Shown: one piece after another, positions 1-6,963 of the stretch | Layout: each line of letters opens with the position of its first letter | Numbering within the stretch: position 1 is the stretch's first letter | Assembly: GCA_937915285.1 (NCBI GenBank) | Contig: CALDNG010000244.1 | Location: forward strand, 1 to 16,142 | DNA: 16,142 bases | Origin: an uncultured Desulfomonile sp. | Lineage (GTDB): Bacteria; Desulfobacterota; Desulfomonilia; Desulfomonilales; Desulfomonilaceae | Reading direction: 5' to 3' | Position numbers and translations under genes: made by a program | The notes under the pieces: generated by a model | The model's input: the letters and a program-made list of their open reading frames with translations, nothing else | Told to the model about the DNA's origin: nothing | Database searches by the model: none

Positions 1-98
1 TGACAGTGGGTGTGGTTGATACTGTTAAGAAATTTGTCTACCGTCTCGATATCCTCAACGATGCTATCAAGGATAAATCCTTGTCAGTGGCGTTTTAA
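1..98 (+). CDS. rnfG: RnfG subunit of the Rnf complex, C-terminal end only
   Basis: Only the last 31 codons and a TAA stop are inside the window, in the frame beginning at base 3. The visible tail includes VGVVDTVKKF and ends LSVAF. RnfG normally carries a covalently bound FMN on the outer face of the membrane. In the family, its flavin-binding SGAT region is followed by a short helix of the type seen here. The assignment rests mainly on position: the gene lies immediately upstream of rnfE in the common C-D-G-E-A-B order, with 9 nt to the next start. Too little sequence is present to check the flavin threonine or the membrane anchor. Confidence 0.6.
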   Translation, partial: TVGVVDTVKKFVYRLDILNDAIKDKSLSVAF

Positions 99-107
99 CG
101 GAGGTCA

Positions 108-731
108 ATGTTGAATAGAAACGTCCAACTTCTCTGGAACGGCCTCATCCCGGAAAACCCCATTTTCCGTCTGGCCTTGAGTATGTGTCCTGCCGTGGCT
201 GTTACAACCTCTGTTGAAAACGGGTTGATGCTCGGTCTGGCAGTCATTTTTGTCCAGGTTTTTTCAAGCTGCACCGTGGCTATGTTCAGATCCTATATCC
301 ATCCAAGAATCCGAATACCAGCGTACGTCATAGTCATCGCTCTCTGGGTTACCGTCATAGACATGATTCTGCCGGTCATATCTCCGGATGTGTACAAGAA
401 GGTAGAGTTATTCGTTAAACTTATAGTCGTGTTTGCCATCATCATATCAAGACTGGAGCTATTCGCCTCCAAGGAGCCGCTGGTTCCGTCATTCTTCGAT
501 GGTCTTGGTATGGGGTTGGGTTTCTTGCTGGGACTGGTTGTTACAGGAGCCATTCGCGAATTACTCGGCACCGGCAGAATATTCGGATTCGAAGTGCTGG
601 ATTCAGGTCCCTTACTGATAATGATTCTTCCAGCGGGAGGCTTTTTTGTCATCGGGTTTATCATGGCGGCCTTCAACTACATTGAATACAAGATCACCGG
701 TAAAATACCGACTTCGGGGGGAGCGCACTAA
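108..731 (+). CDS. rnfE: Electron transport complex subunit RnfE (divergent)
   Basis: This is a 207-residue, six-helix membrane subunit of Rnf, the complex coupling reduced ferredoxin oxidation and NAD reduction to Na+ or H+ transport. Family signatures are ENPIFRLAL (16-24), CPAVAVTT (27-34), RIPAYVIVIA (69-78), FASKEP (119-124), DGLGMGLGF and REL.GTGRIFG. An ACGGAGG Shine-Dalgarno sits 3 nt before the ATG. That is a short spacing, and TTG at 111 is a possible alternative start. The stop lies 2 nt before rnfA, suggesting translational coupling. Positive residues after helix 2 suit an N-in topology. Cys27 is present, but the usual (T/V)NC motif before GRAEAFA is replaced by Phe109-Ala110, so the second Fe-S cysteine is missing. 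The usual PPGAF near the C-terminus reads PAGGF. Confidence 0.93.
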   Translation: MLNRNVQLLWNGLIPENPIFRLALSMCPAVAVTTSVENGLMLGLAVIFVQVFSSCTVAMFRSYIHPRIRIPAYVIVIALWVTVIDMILPVISPDVYKKVELFVKLIVVFAIIISRLELFASKEPLVPSFFDGLGMGLGFLLGLVVTGAIRELLGTGRIFGFEVLDSGPLLIMILPAGGFFVIGFIMAAFNYIEYKITGKIPTSGGAH

Positions 732-733
732 CC

Positions 734-1690
734 ATGAAAAAGACACGATTTTCACGGGCAACTGCCATCCTGGGAACCCTCGTCCTTTTGACCCTTTTGT
801 GCGTGAACTTCTCGGAGGCTGCGCTTAGTGGTTCCTTCAAGAAAGACAATGAGATAACAATATCGTTTGGGACTCCGGTAGACGAGGCATGGGCAAAAAA
901 CACCGCCAATTACAATGTCTTCCAGAAAACGGATCCAGACATACGTGTGCCGGTGGAATCTGTAACCCTGGATTCCAGAAAAACATCAGCCGATCTCAAG
1001 TTCCAGGATCCTCTCAACCTCTCCAGTGAATATACTGTCGAGGCCAAGGATGTTTTGTCCGAGGGCAAGACTCTGGGAAAACTCGAATTCTCGGTCAAGA
1101 AGAGCCAGGCGCAGATCCTTTTCACAATCCTTTTAGGCGCCATGCTCATAAACAACTTTGTTTTCACCAAATACTTGGGGCTCTGCATATTCTTTGGTGT
1201 TTCCCAGAAGAAGGATACAGCCATCGGCATGGGTATTACCTTCACGCTGGTAATGGTTCTGAGCGCAATTTTCTGCTGGGCCATTTACACCTACATCCTC
1301 AAGGCTCTTCAGCTACAGTTCCTGCAGATCATAGTGTTCATAGGCACTGTCGCCATCTTTGTCCAGGCCATGGATACGATACTGAGAAAGGTAAACCCCT
1401 TCCTGTTCAAGAAATTAGGGGTATACCTGGTGCTGATAGTCACCAACTGTATCATCCTGGCTGTGCCACTCATCAACGTAGATAGCGGCTACGGTCTGTT
1501 CGAAAGTATGACAGAAGGCCTTGGAGCAGGAGTAGGTTTCGCTCTGGCGCTATTCCTGATGGCATGTGTGAGGGAGAAGCTGGAATTATGCAGGGTTCCT
1601 GCAGTGTTCAAAGGACTGCCAATTGCCTTTGTGGTTGCGGGAATGTTTGCCCTGGCATTTCTTGGCTTTTCCGGATTGTCGATCTTCTAG
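734..1690 (+). CDS. rnfA: RnfA with an N-terminal signal peptide and Ig-like extracytoplasmic domain
   Basis: Residues 126-318 are a full-length RnfA (193 residues, as in E. coli RsxA) with LINNFVFTKYLGLC, TNC at 237-239, REKLE and GFSGL motifs. Both cluster cysteines, Cys151 and Cys239, are kept. Ahead of this, in the same unbroken frame, lie a signal-peptide-like stretch (basic start, hydrophobic 11-24, SEA-A near 27-30) and a beta-rich segment at about 33-121. That segment has alternating strands and ends LGKLEFSV, resembling a single SbsA/Big_5-type Ig-like domain. Lysines and arginines follow helices 1 and 3 (VSQKK; LRKVNPFLFKK). This predicts an N-out core and so places the Ig-like domain outside the cytoplasm. 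The start is supported by a GGGGGGAG run 11 nt upstream. The family usually has no such extension. The Ig-like call is by pattern only. Confidence 0.93.
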   Translation: MKKTRFSRATAILGTLVLLTLLCVNFSEAALSGSFKKDNEITISFGTPVDEAWAKNTANYNVFQKTDPDIRVPVESVTLDSRKTSADLKFQDPLNLSSEYTVEAKDVLSEGKTLGKLEFSVKKSQAQILFTILLGAMLINNFVFTKYLGLCIFFGVSQKKDTAIGMGITFTLVMVLSAIFCWAIYTYILKALQLQFLQIIVFIGTVAIFVQAMDTILRKVNPFLFKKLGVYLVLIVTNCIILAVPLINVDSGYGLFESMTEGLGAGVGFALALFLMACVREKLELCRVPAVFKGLPIAFVVAGMFALAFLGFSGLSIF

Positions 1691-1743
1691 AGGTCGTAGA
1701 AAGAACAACAGGAGATTAATACTCTCCTTGGAGGCGCTATAAA

Positions 1744-2661
1744 ATGGACAGTGTTTGGACCATAGCTTTGAATGGAATACTCTTTTTCCTCGTTTTCGGC
1801 ATTCTATGCGGGCTTGCTTTGGCAGTGGCCGCAAAGAAGTTCGCCGTAAAGGTGGACCCAAAGATAGAAGCTGTTAGAGCCTGCCTCCCTGGCGCGAACT
1901 GTGGGGCGTGTGGATATGCCGGATGCGAATCATACGCAGAGGCTGTTGTCACGGATCCTAGCTGCCCACCAAGCAAATGCGCGCCGGGTAAACAGACGGT
2001 AGCAGACAAGGTAGCCGAAATTACCGGTAAATCTGCAGGCTCGGCCGCCCCGGTGATTTCAGTGCTGAGATGCTCCAGGAATGAAGGTAATGTCAAAAAG
2101 AAATATGCTTACGTCGGTTACGACACCTGCCAGGGCGCTGCCATAGCTTTCGGCGGACCGTACGAATGCACATTCGCATGTATAGGGTATGGTGACTGTG
2201 AGGCGTCATGTCCTTTCCATGCCATACACATGAAAGACGACATGCCTGTGATTGATCCTGAGGCATGCACTGGATGTGGCGTATGTGTCAAGAATTGCCC
2301 GAAACAGGTGTTGCAGCTCATTCCCAAGGACGCCCTGGCTTATGTTCCCTGCAGCAGTAGAGACTCAGGAAAGGCAGTAACCAACGTGTGTGAGGCAGGC
2401 TGCATACACTGCGGGGCCTGTACCAGAAAAGCCAAGGATATCATTAATATGGTCAATGACCGTATTGAGATAGACTATGAGAAATTAGACGAGGATGCAG
2501 CCAAGGCTGGGGTTTGGGCCTGTAGCAAGCAGTTCATTTTCAGGTATACAGACCCGGCACGTCAGCTAAAGGCCGTGGAACAGATCAAGGCCGAGCAGGC
2601 CGCGAAAAAAGCGGCTGCGGCAGCCAAGGCTGCTCAGGAATCCAGCGCCAAGGAGTCCTGA
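1744..2661 (+). CDS. rnfB: Electron transport complex subunit RnfB (iron-sulfur subunit)
   Basis: This 305-residue subunit is the entry point for electrons from ferredoxin. An N-terminal membrane helix (7-29) anchors it. A [4Fe-4S] FeS domain follows, with Cys53, Cys56, Cys61 and Cys79 in the ANCGACGYAGC...CAPG pattern and an extra Cys47. The ferredoxin part has CTFACIGYGDC...CP (142-157) and a complete CTGCGVCVKNCP (175-186). A second ferredoxin-like unit (203-265) keeps CIHCGAC but has Ala230 where a fourth cysteine is expected. It then lacks a CxxCxxC motif after IDYEK, with only Cys260 remaining. The tail (277-305) is Ala/Lys/Gln-rich and probably a flexible helix, as in many RnfB proteins. 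A GGAGG lies 9 nt before the ATG. Identity is certain; the number of C-terminal clusters is not. Confidence 0.95.
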   Translation: MDSVWTIALNGILFFLVFGILCGLALAVAAKKFAVKVDPKIEAVRACLPGANCGACGYAGCESYAEAVVTDPSCPPSKCAPGKQTVADKVAEITGKSAGSAAPVISVLRCSRNEGNVKKKYAYVGYDTCQGAAIAFGGPYECTFACIGYGDCEASCPFHAIHMKDDMPVIDPEACTGCGVCVKNCPKQVLQLIPKDALAYVPCSSRDSGKAVTNVCEAGCIHCGACTRKAKDIINMVNDRIEIDYEKLDEDAAKAGVWACSKQFIFRYTDPARQLKAVEQIKAEQAAKKAAAAAKAAQESSAKES

Positions 2662-2736
2662 AATTGTATGGTAAAGACCGGCTGTCCATGATATTCATAG
2701 GCTAGCAAGTCTTTTTGCTGATTGGCTTCGCTCTGT

Positions 2737-2755
2737 TTGCGAAAGGAGTTCGCAA
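2737..2755 (+). promoter_or_regulatory. Hairpin presenting the ribosome binding site of the PhoU-like gene
   Basis: A perfect 7-bp inverted repeat (TTGCGAA / TTCGCAA) encloses a 5-nt loop, AGGAG, which is the Shine-Dalgarno sequence. The right arm ends on the A of the ATG at 2755. In RNA this would display the ribosome binding site in a loop and partly sequester the start codon. This is a common layout for translational control by a bound protein or by temperature. The structure is seen directly; regulation is inference. Confidence 0.5.
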
Positions 2756-3468
2756 TGAAAGACAACCGATACGTATGGAACCCACTACGTCTGCTTAGCC
2801 CAAAACTGGATTCAGAAGTGGAGCGATCCGAGGAAGGGCCTGATATTGAGGGCTACGCCTGTGACACTCCTGAAAGAACCCTGGTCAAAATGGTCAACCA
2901 GATGATCGAAATGACCAAGATTCTCCAGACCGGCTTTAAGAGTGAAAGCGCCGAGAAATTGTGCGATTGCGAGGAGCTATTTAAGCAGGTGCGGGATCAG
3001 GAGAAGCACTGTACAACGGATCTGGTCAAAGAGTATGAGATCCTCGGTGAAAATGTGTTTAGAGTTGCCATCCGTCTACCAAGCAGACTCGAAAGAATCG
3101 GTGTCATGCTCGAGGTCCTCATGAACTGCCTGAGAACAAAGATGAGTGAAGGTATACCGTTCTCAGACAAGGCGCATAGGGAGTTAAACGAGATTTTTGA
3201 GCTGACGATAGACATTCTTCAGAACCTGCGTGACTCTTTCCTGACTCGTAACAAGTTCATTTTGGATCATGTCAAGGCGCAGGCCGGACAACTTGCGGAC
3301 CTTGTCGAGCATGCAAGGTTCGGGCACTGGGATAGGCTGGAGAGAGGCTTTTGCTCACCACTGGCATCTTCCCTTTACATCAGGATTCTTGATTCCTTTA
3401 ACAGCATCTACGATTATGTTAACAAGATCTACCTGACGATCACATCACTGGAAGCAGCTCCAGAATAA
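2755..3468 (+). CDS. PhoU-like helical protein at the end of the rnf operon
   Basis: This is a 237-residue, almost wholly helical cytoplasmic protein with no signal peptide. Residues 43-128 and 140-230 look like the two three-helix units of a PhoU-type fold. The first ends in SRLERIGVMLEVL, matching the PhoU metal-binding helix (LERIGD) but without its final Asp. The second contains HWDRLERGFCSP..SLYIRILDSF, like PhoU repeat 2, but has SFNSIYDYV where ERIGD would be. PhoU proteins regulate phosphate transporters or histidine kinases, and PhoU domains also occur in Na/Pi cotransporters. No phosphate gene is nearby. The ATG at 2755 has AAGGAG 6 nt upstream and is preferred to an in-frame TTG at 2722. 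The gene follows rnfB by 93 nt and ends just before a terminator, so it may be cotranscribed with rnf. Its role is unknown. Confidence 0.75.
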   Translation: MKDNRYVWNPLRLLSPKLDSEVERSEEGPDIEGYACDTPERTLVKMVNQMIEMTKILQTGFKSESAEKLCDCEELFKQVRDQEKHCTTDLVKEYEILGENVFRVAIRLPSRLERIGVMLEVLMNCLRTKMSEGIPFSDKAHRELNEIFELTIDILQNLRDSFLTRNKFILDHVKAQAGQLADLVEHARFGHWDRLERGFCSPLASSLYIRILDSFNSIYDYVNKIYLTITSLEAAPE

Positions 3469-3483
3469 AAAATGCTTTTCATG

Positions 3484-3529
3484 AAAAAGCTGAAGTCTCC
3501 CCCATCCGGGGAAGGCTTCAGCTTTTTTT
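3484..3529. terminator. Bidirectional rho-independent terminator between rnf block and beta-oxidation operon
   Basis: A long stem pairs AAAAAGCTGAAG with CTTCAGCTTTTTT, then continues after a small internal mismatch through CCCC/GGGG around a short CATC-type loop. The T-run on the right serves the + strand genes. The A-run on the left gives a T-run for transcripts coming from the - strand. It lies between convergent stops (3468 and 3548), as expected for a shared terminator. Confidence 0.88.
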
Positions 3530-3547
3530 GTTTGAACAAGTTTCAGA

Positions 3548-5599
3548 CTAGAATGTGAAGAACACCTTCTGAAGAACCTTGGGTGTGTAGCCAACCACAT
3601 CGAGATAGAGTGTTATCCCGCCATTGAAGAAAGGCCATCCAGCTCCAAGTATCATTGCAGTATCGACATCCTTAGGATCTTTGACGACCTTTTCCTTGAG
3701 TACATGATCTATCTCAAGCGTGAGGTTGGTAAGGATTCTATCGAGGATTTCCTCCTTGACGAACTCCTTGTCCCCTCTGTTTGCGAAGATTTCGGCCACC
3801 TTGGGATTCACCTGTTTACCAGGACCCATTCCAACATAGATGTTAGGAATCTTGGCCTCAACCATCTTTTTAAGGCGGTCATTCAATTGGAATCGCTCCG
3901 GCCACGCCTTGTGACAGGTCTCTCCTACGTGGTAGGCTACCGCCGTCCCCACGAAGGCAAGCAGTTCAAACGGAGCCATTGGCAATCCAAGCGCGAGACA
4001 GGCGTCATCTACCTGCTCGAAGGTAGCTCCCTCCTCAACCATCTGGAAACAGTCCGTCAAAAGTTTGGTGAGCAGTCTGTTGACGAGAAACGCCGGTGAA
4101 TCCTTAACCAGGATTGCGTTCTTCTTCAGCTTTTTGGCGCACTCAAATGCAGTGACCAGTGTGGCGTCATCAGTCTTTTCACCCTTTATTATCTCCAGAA
4201 GAGGTAATACCGCAACGGGATTGAAGAAATGAAAGCCAACCACCCTCTCGGGATTCTTGAGTTTGGAAGCCATCTCAGACACAGACAGGCTTGATGTATT
4301 GGTGGCGAGAACACATGTAGGGGAGACCACTTCCTCGGCCTGTGCAAAAACATCCTGTTTGATGGGCATTTCTTCAAAAACAGCCTCAATGACAAAATCG
4401 CAATCAGCGAAGTCTTTCCAGTCAAGTGTTCCCAGAAGAATGTGGAAAAGATGATCCGCCTTGGCTTGGGTCATCCGACCCTTACTCACAAGGGCCGACA
4501 GTTCCCCCTTGATGTAGCCCAGTCCTTTATCAAGATACTCCTGTTTGATGTCCTTCATGACCACAGGAACACCGTAGCGTCTAAGGAAGAGCATGGCTAG
4601 CTGCGATGCCATCAGACCGGCCCCGATGATGCCAACCTTGTTTATAGGTCGGGGTTTGATGTCTTTCGGACGCCCAACCGGTTTCTTGGCCCGCCTCTGA
4701 ACCAAATCGAAACTATACACACCGGCCTTGCACTGGCGGCTCTTTATGAGATCTCCAAGAGCCTTGTCTTCGTCCGCAAAGCATTCTTCGACGCCCCTGG
4801 ACATGTCACATGCCGACTGCACGAGGTCTATGGCCCTGTAGGGAGCCGGGGCTGCGCCATGCACTCTCATGTCACAAAAACTTCTGGCCGCATCACAGTG
4901 TTGTTTTGCTTTTGACATGTCAGGCACTGATCTTTCGATCTTCTCCTTGCCGTCAACGAGGTCTACGAGCAGGGCAAGGGACTGATCGAAAAATTCGACT
5001 GATTCAAAGAGCCTGTCAGCGAGGCCAAGCTGAAACGCTTTCTTACCGTCAAGCATTCTGTTCTGGTTGAGCGGGTTGTAGACTATCAGTTCGAGAGCCT
5101 TCTCAGGTCCGATGAGCCTCGGGGTGAGCGTCGACCCTCCCCATCCGGGAACAAGACCAAGAAAACACTCAGGGAAGGCTATTGCCGGAACGGATTTGGA
5201 TATCGTTCTATAATCGCAGTAAAGAGATATCTCAAGGCCACCACCCAGAGCGGCGCCGTTGATGGCTGCCAGGGTCGGAATCTTGAGGTCCATTATTCTT
5301 TTCATGGCGGCGTGACCAGCCGCCCCTATCTGTCGGCCCTGCTCAAAGGTGTTGATAAAGGGCACCTGCATCAAATCTGCCCCGGCAGCAAATATGTAAT
5401 GCTTGCCACAGAGCATCATTCCCTTGACGTCCTTATCGCCATCAATTTTGCTGATGGCCTTGTGTAGTGACGCCAAAGCTTCTTCACCAAAGGTGTTGGG
5501 TTTTTTGTAGTCCTGACCGTTATCCATGGTAACAATTGCGATCTTACCGACACGCGAATTGTAATATGTAATGTGAAACAAAGTGGGCGCTTCAGCCAT
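3548..5599 (-). CDS. Fused enoyl-CoA hydratase / 3-hydroxyacyl-CoA dehydrogenase (FadJ/FadB-like)
   Basis: This 683-residue bifunctional beta-oxidation enzyme hydrates 2-enoyl-CoA, then oxidises the L-3-hydroxyacyl-CoA with NAD+. Residues 10-215 are a crotonase domain with the oxyanion-hole segment FAAGAD (70-75), GGGLE with Glu123, and FPE with Glu144. Both catalytic glutamates are therefore kept, and PGWGG follows. Residues 319-500 form the Rossmann dehydrogenase domain, with IIGAGLMAS (324-332), NTSS and the catalytic pair His457 (FHFFNP) and Glu469 (LLEIIKG). The C-terminal helical dimerisation domain follows, ending with DVDTAMILGAGWPFFNGG. The length is slightly under E. coli FadJ/FadB. 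AAAGGA lies 7 nt before the ATG. It is last in the operon, 120 nt after the thiolase stop. Chain-length preference cannot be read from sequence. Confidence 0.94.
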   Translation of the reverse strand: MAEAPTLFHITYYNSRVGKIAIVTMDNGQDYKKPNTFGEEALASLHKAISKIDGDKDVKGMMLCGKHYIFAAGADLMQVPFINTFEQGRQIGAAGHAAMKRIMDLKIPTLAAINGAALGGGLEISLYCDYRTISKSVPAIAFPECFLGLVPGWGGSTLTPRLIGPEKALELIVYNPLNQNRMLDGKKAFQLGLADRLFESVEFFDQSLALLVDLVDGKEKIERSVPDMSKAKQHCDAARSFCDMRVHGAAPAPYRAIDLVQSACDMSRGVEECFADEDKALGDLIKSRQCKAGVYSFDLVQRRAKKPVGRPKDIKPRPINKVGIIGAGLMASQLAMLFLRRYGVPVVMKDIKQEYLDKGLGYIKGELSALVSKGRMTQAKADHLFHILLGTLDWKDFADCDFVIEAVFEEMPIKQDVFAQAEEVVSPTCVLATNTSSLSVSEMASKLKNPERVVGFHFFNPVAVLPLLEIIKGEKTDDATLVTAFECAKKLKKNAILVKDSPAFLVNRLLTKLLTDCFQMVEEGATFEQVDDACLALGLPMAPFELLAFVGTAVAYHVGETCHKAWPERFQLNDRLKKMVEAKIPNIYVGMGPGKQVNPKVAEIFANRGDKEFVKEEILDRILTNLTLEIDHVLKEKVVKDPKDVDTAMILGAGWPFFNGGITLYLDVVGYTPKVLQKVFFTF

Positions 5600-5662
5600 G
5601 GCTATTCCTTTCTAAAGCTTCCTTCTCATATTTGTCTGTCAAATCGGTTGTAAAGGTCTGTG

Positions 5663-5684
5663 ATTGATTCCATCGCCAATCAAT
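5663..5684. repeat. Inverted repeat in the gap between thiolase and hydratase/dehydrogenase genes
   Basis: A perfect 7-bp inverted repeat, ATTGATT / AATCAAT, has an 8-nt spacer within the 120-nt gap of the operon. It could be a weak RNA hairpin affecting relative expression, a protein site, or chance. The stem is A/T-rich and has no T-run, so it is not a terminator. Confidence 0.3.
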
Positions 5685-5719
5685 AGTCTCCGGATTCGTT
5701 AGAGTCAAAATCAACAAGA

Positions 5720-6943
5720 TTAATCCTTGTCCTTGCCGCCTTTTGATTCCTTCTTGTCTCCACGCTGGAGATTTTTCCAAATCACTGTTCCACCCTGGCC
5801 GAGTCCCACGCACATCGTAGTGAGCCCATACTTAACTTCAGGATGCTCCTTGAAGGCGTGCATCAGATGGCAGGCGAGCCTGATTCCCGATGAAGCCAAC
5901 GGATGACCGAAAGCAATGGCGCCGCCATATATGTTCATCTTGGGGTCATCTGGGAATTGGAGTCCAAACTCATTCATGAACGCGATAGCCTGCACTGCGA
6001 AGGCTTCGTTAAGTTCAATTAGTCCGATATCTTCAATTTTGAGTCCAGCGTTCTTTAAAGCTCTGTGGGTGGCAGGAATCGGGCCTATGCCCATGATTTC
6101 CGGTTTGACCCCTGCGTAAGCAAACGACTTAAGCTCCATTTTTGGCTCAAGACCAAGCTCTTCCGCCTTTTCGGCCGTCATTAGCAGACAGCCGGCTGCT
6201 CCGTCATTCAGACCTGACGAGTTCCCGGCAGTGACCTTTCCCATTACCCGGAAAGGTGTTTTCAGTTTTGCGAGTCCGTCCCGAGTAGTCTGCGGCCTGG
6301 GTTGCTCATCTGTGTCAGCGACGACCCAGCCATTCTTGGTATAAACGGTCATTGGGACTATCATCTCGCCAATTTTCCCCGATTCTATGGCCCTGGCAGC
6401 TTTGTTCTGGCAAAGCAGGGAATATTCGTCGGTCATGTCCTTCGTAATTTCAGGGAACATGTCATGCAGGTTTTCAGCAGTCATGCCCATGGACATAGCG
6501 CTTTGATCAACAAGTTTGTCGGTGAGAAACCTTGGGTTGGGATCAGCCGTGGCCCCCATGGGATGATGACCCATGTGTTCCACACCGCCCGCTATCGCAA
6601 CATCACACCCTCCCAAAGCTATTGCCGATGCGGCAGTAGTTATGGCGCTCATTCCTCCGGCGCACATCCTGTCGATTGAATAGCCTGCTACTGTCTCAGG
6701 AAGTCCGGCTAGTATTACGGAAGTCCGGCCAAGTGTCAGTCCCTGGTCCTTCTCCTGGCAGAACACACCCCATGCGTTTTCTTCAACCATTTCAGGTTTC
6801 AGGTTAGGATTACGGCGCATAAGCTCACGAATAACCTTCACAACCATATCGTCAGCTCTCGTATTCCAGAACACGCCTTTTTCTCCGGCTCGACCAAACG
6901 CAGTCCTGATTGCGTCAACCAATACGACTTTTCTTGCTTTCAT
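5720..6943 (-). CDS. Acetyl-CoA acyltransferase (3-ketoacyl-CoA thiolase)
   Basis: This degradative thiolase cleaves 3-ketoacyl-CoA with CoA to release acetyl-CoA, the last step of a beta-oxidation turn. With the ATG at 6943 the protein has 407 residues, usual for the family. Nucleophile Cys94 lies in DRMCAGGMSA. His347 is in GGAIAFGHPL, NEAFA lies at 312-316, and Cys378 is in TMCVGLGQGG, completing the active site. The usual HPLG(A/C)(S/T)G reads HPLASSG, a mild change. The start was chosen because GGAG lies 8 nt before this ATG but only 2-3 nt before an in-frame TTG at 6949. The C-terminus (394-407) is a Lys/Gly/Asp-rich tail beyond the fold. It begins 20 nt after the acyl-CoA dehydrogenase stop, so the two are surely one transcript. 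Confidence 0.94.
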   Translation of the reverse strand: MKARKVVLVDAIRTAFGRAGEKGVFWNTRADDMVVKVIRELMRRNPNLKPEMVEENAWGVFCQEKDQGLTLGRTSVILAGLPETVAGYSIDRMCAGGMSAITTAASAIALGGCDVAIAGGVEHMGHHPMGATADPNPRFLTDKLVDQSAMSMGMTAENLHDMFPEITKDMTDEYSLLCQNKAARAIESGKIGEMIVPMTVYTKNGWVVADTDEQPRPQTTRDGLAKLKTPFRVMGKVTAGNSSGLNDGAAGCLLMTAEKAEELGLEPKMELKSFAYAGVKPEIMGIGPIPATHRALKNAGLKIEDIGLIELNEAFAVQAIAFMNEFGLQFPDDPKMNIYGGAIAFGHPLASSGIRLACHLMHAFKEHPEVKYGLTTMCVGLGQGGTVIWKNLQRGDKKESKGGKDKD

Positions 6944-6963
6944 ATTCAAAACTCCGATCTTGA

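Noticed and set aside
1711..1734. Possible switch hairpin before rnfB (GGAGA...TCTCC competing with the GGAGG ribosome binding site)
   Set aside because: Only 5 bp with a 7-nt loop; too weak to claim without conservation.
5592..5813. 73-codon open frame bridging thiolase and hydratase/dehydrogenase genes
   Set aside because: Overlaps the 3' end of the thiolase in another frame and has no supported start; the gap is better read as an intercistronic spacer.
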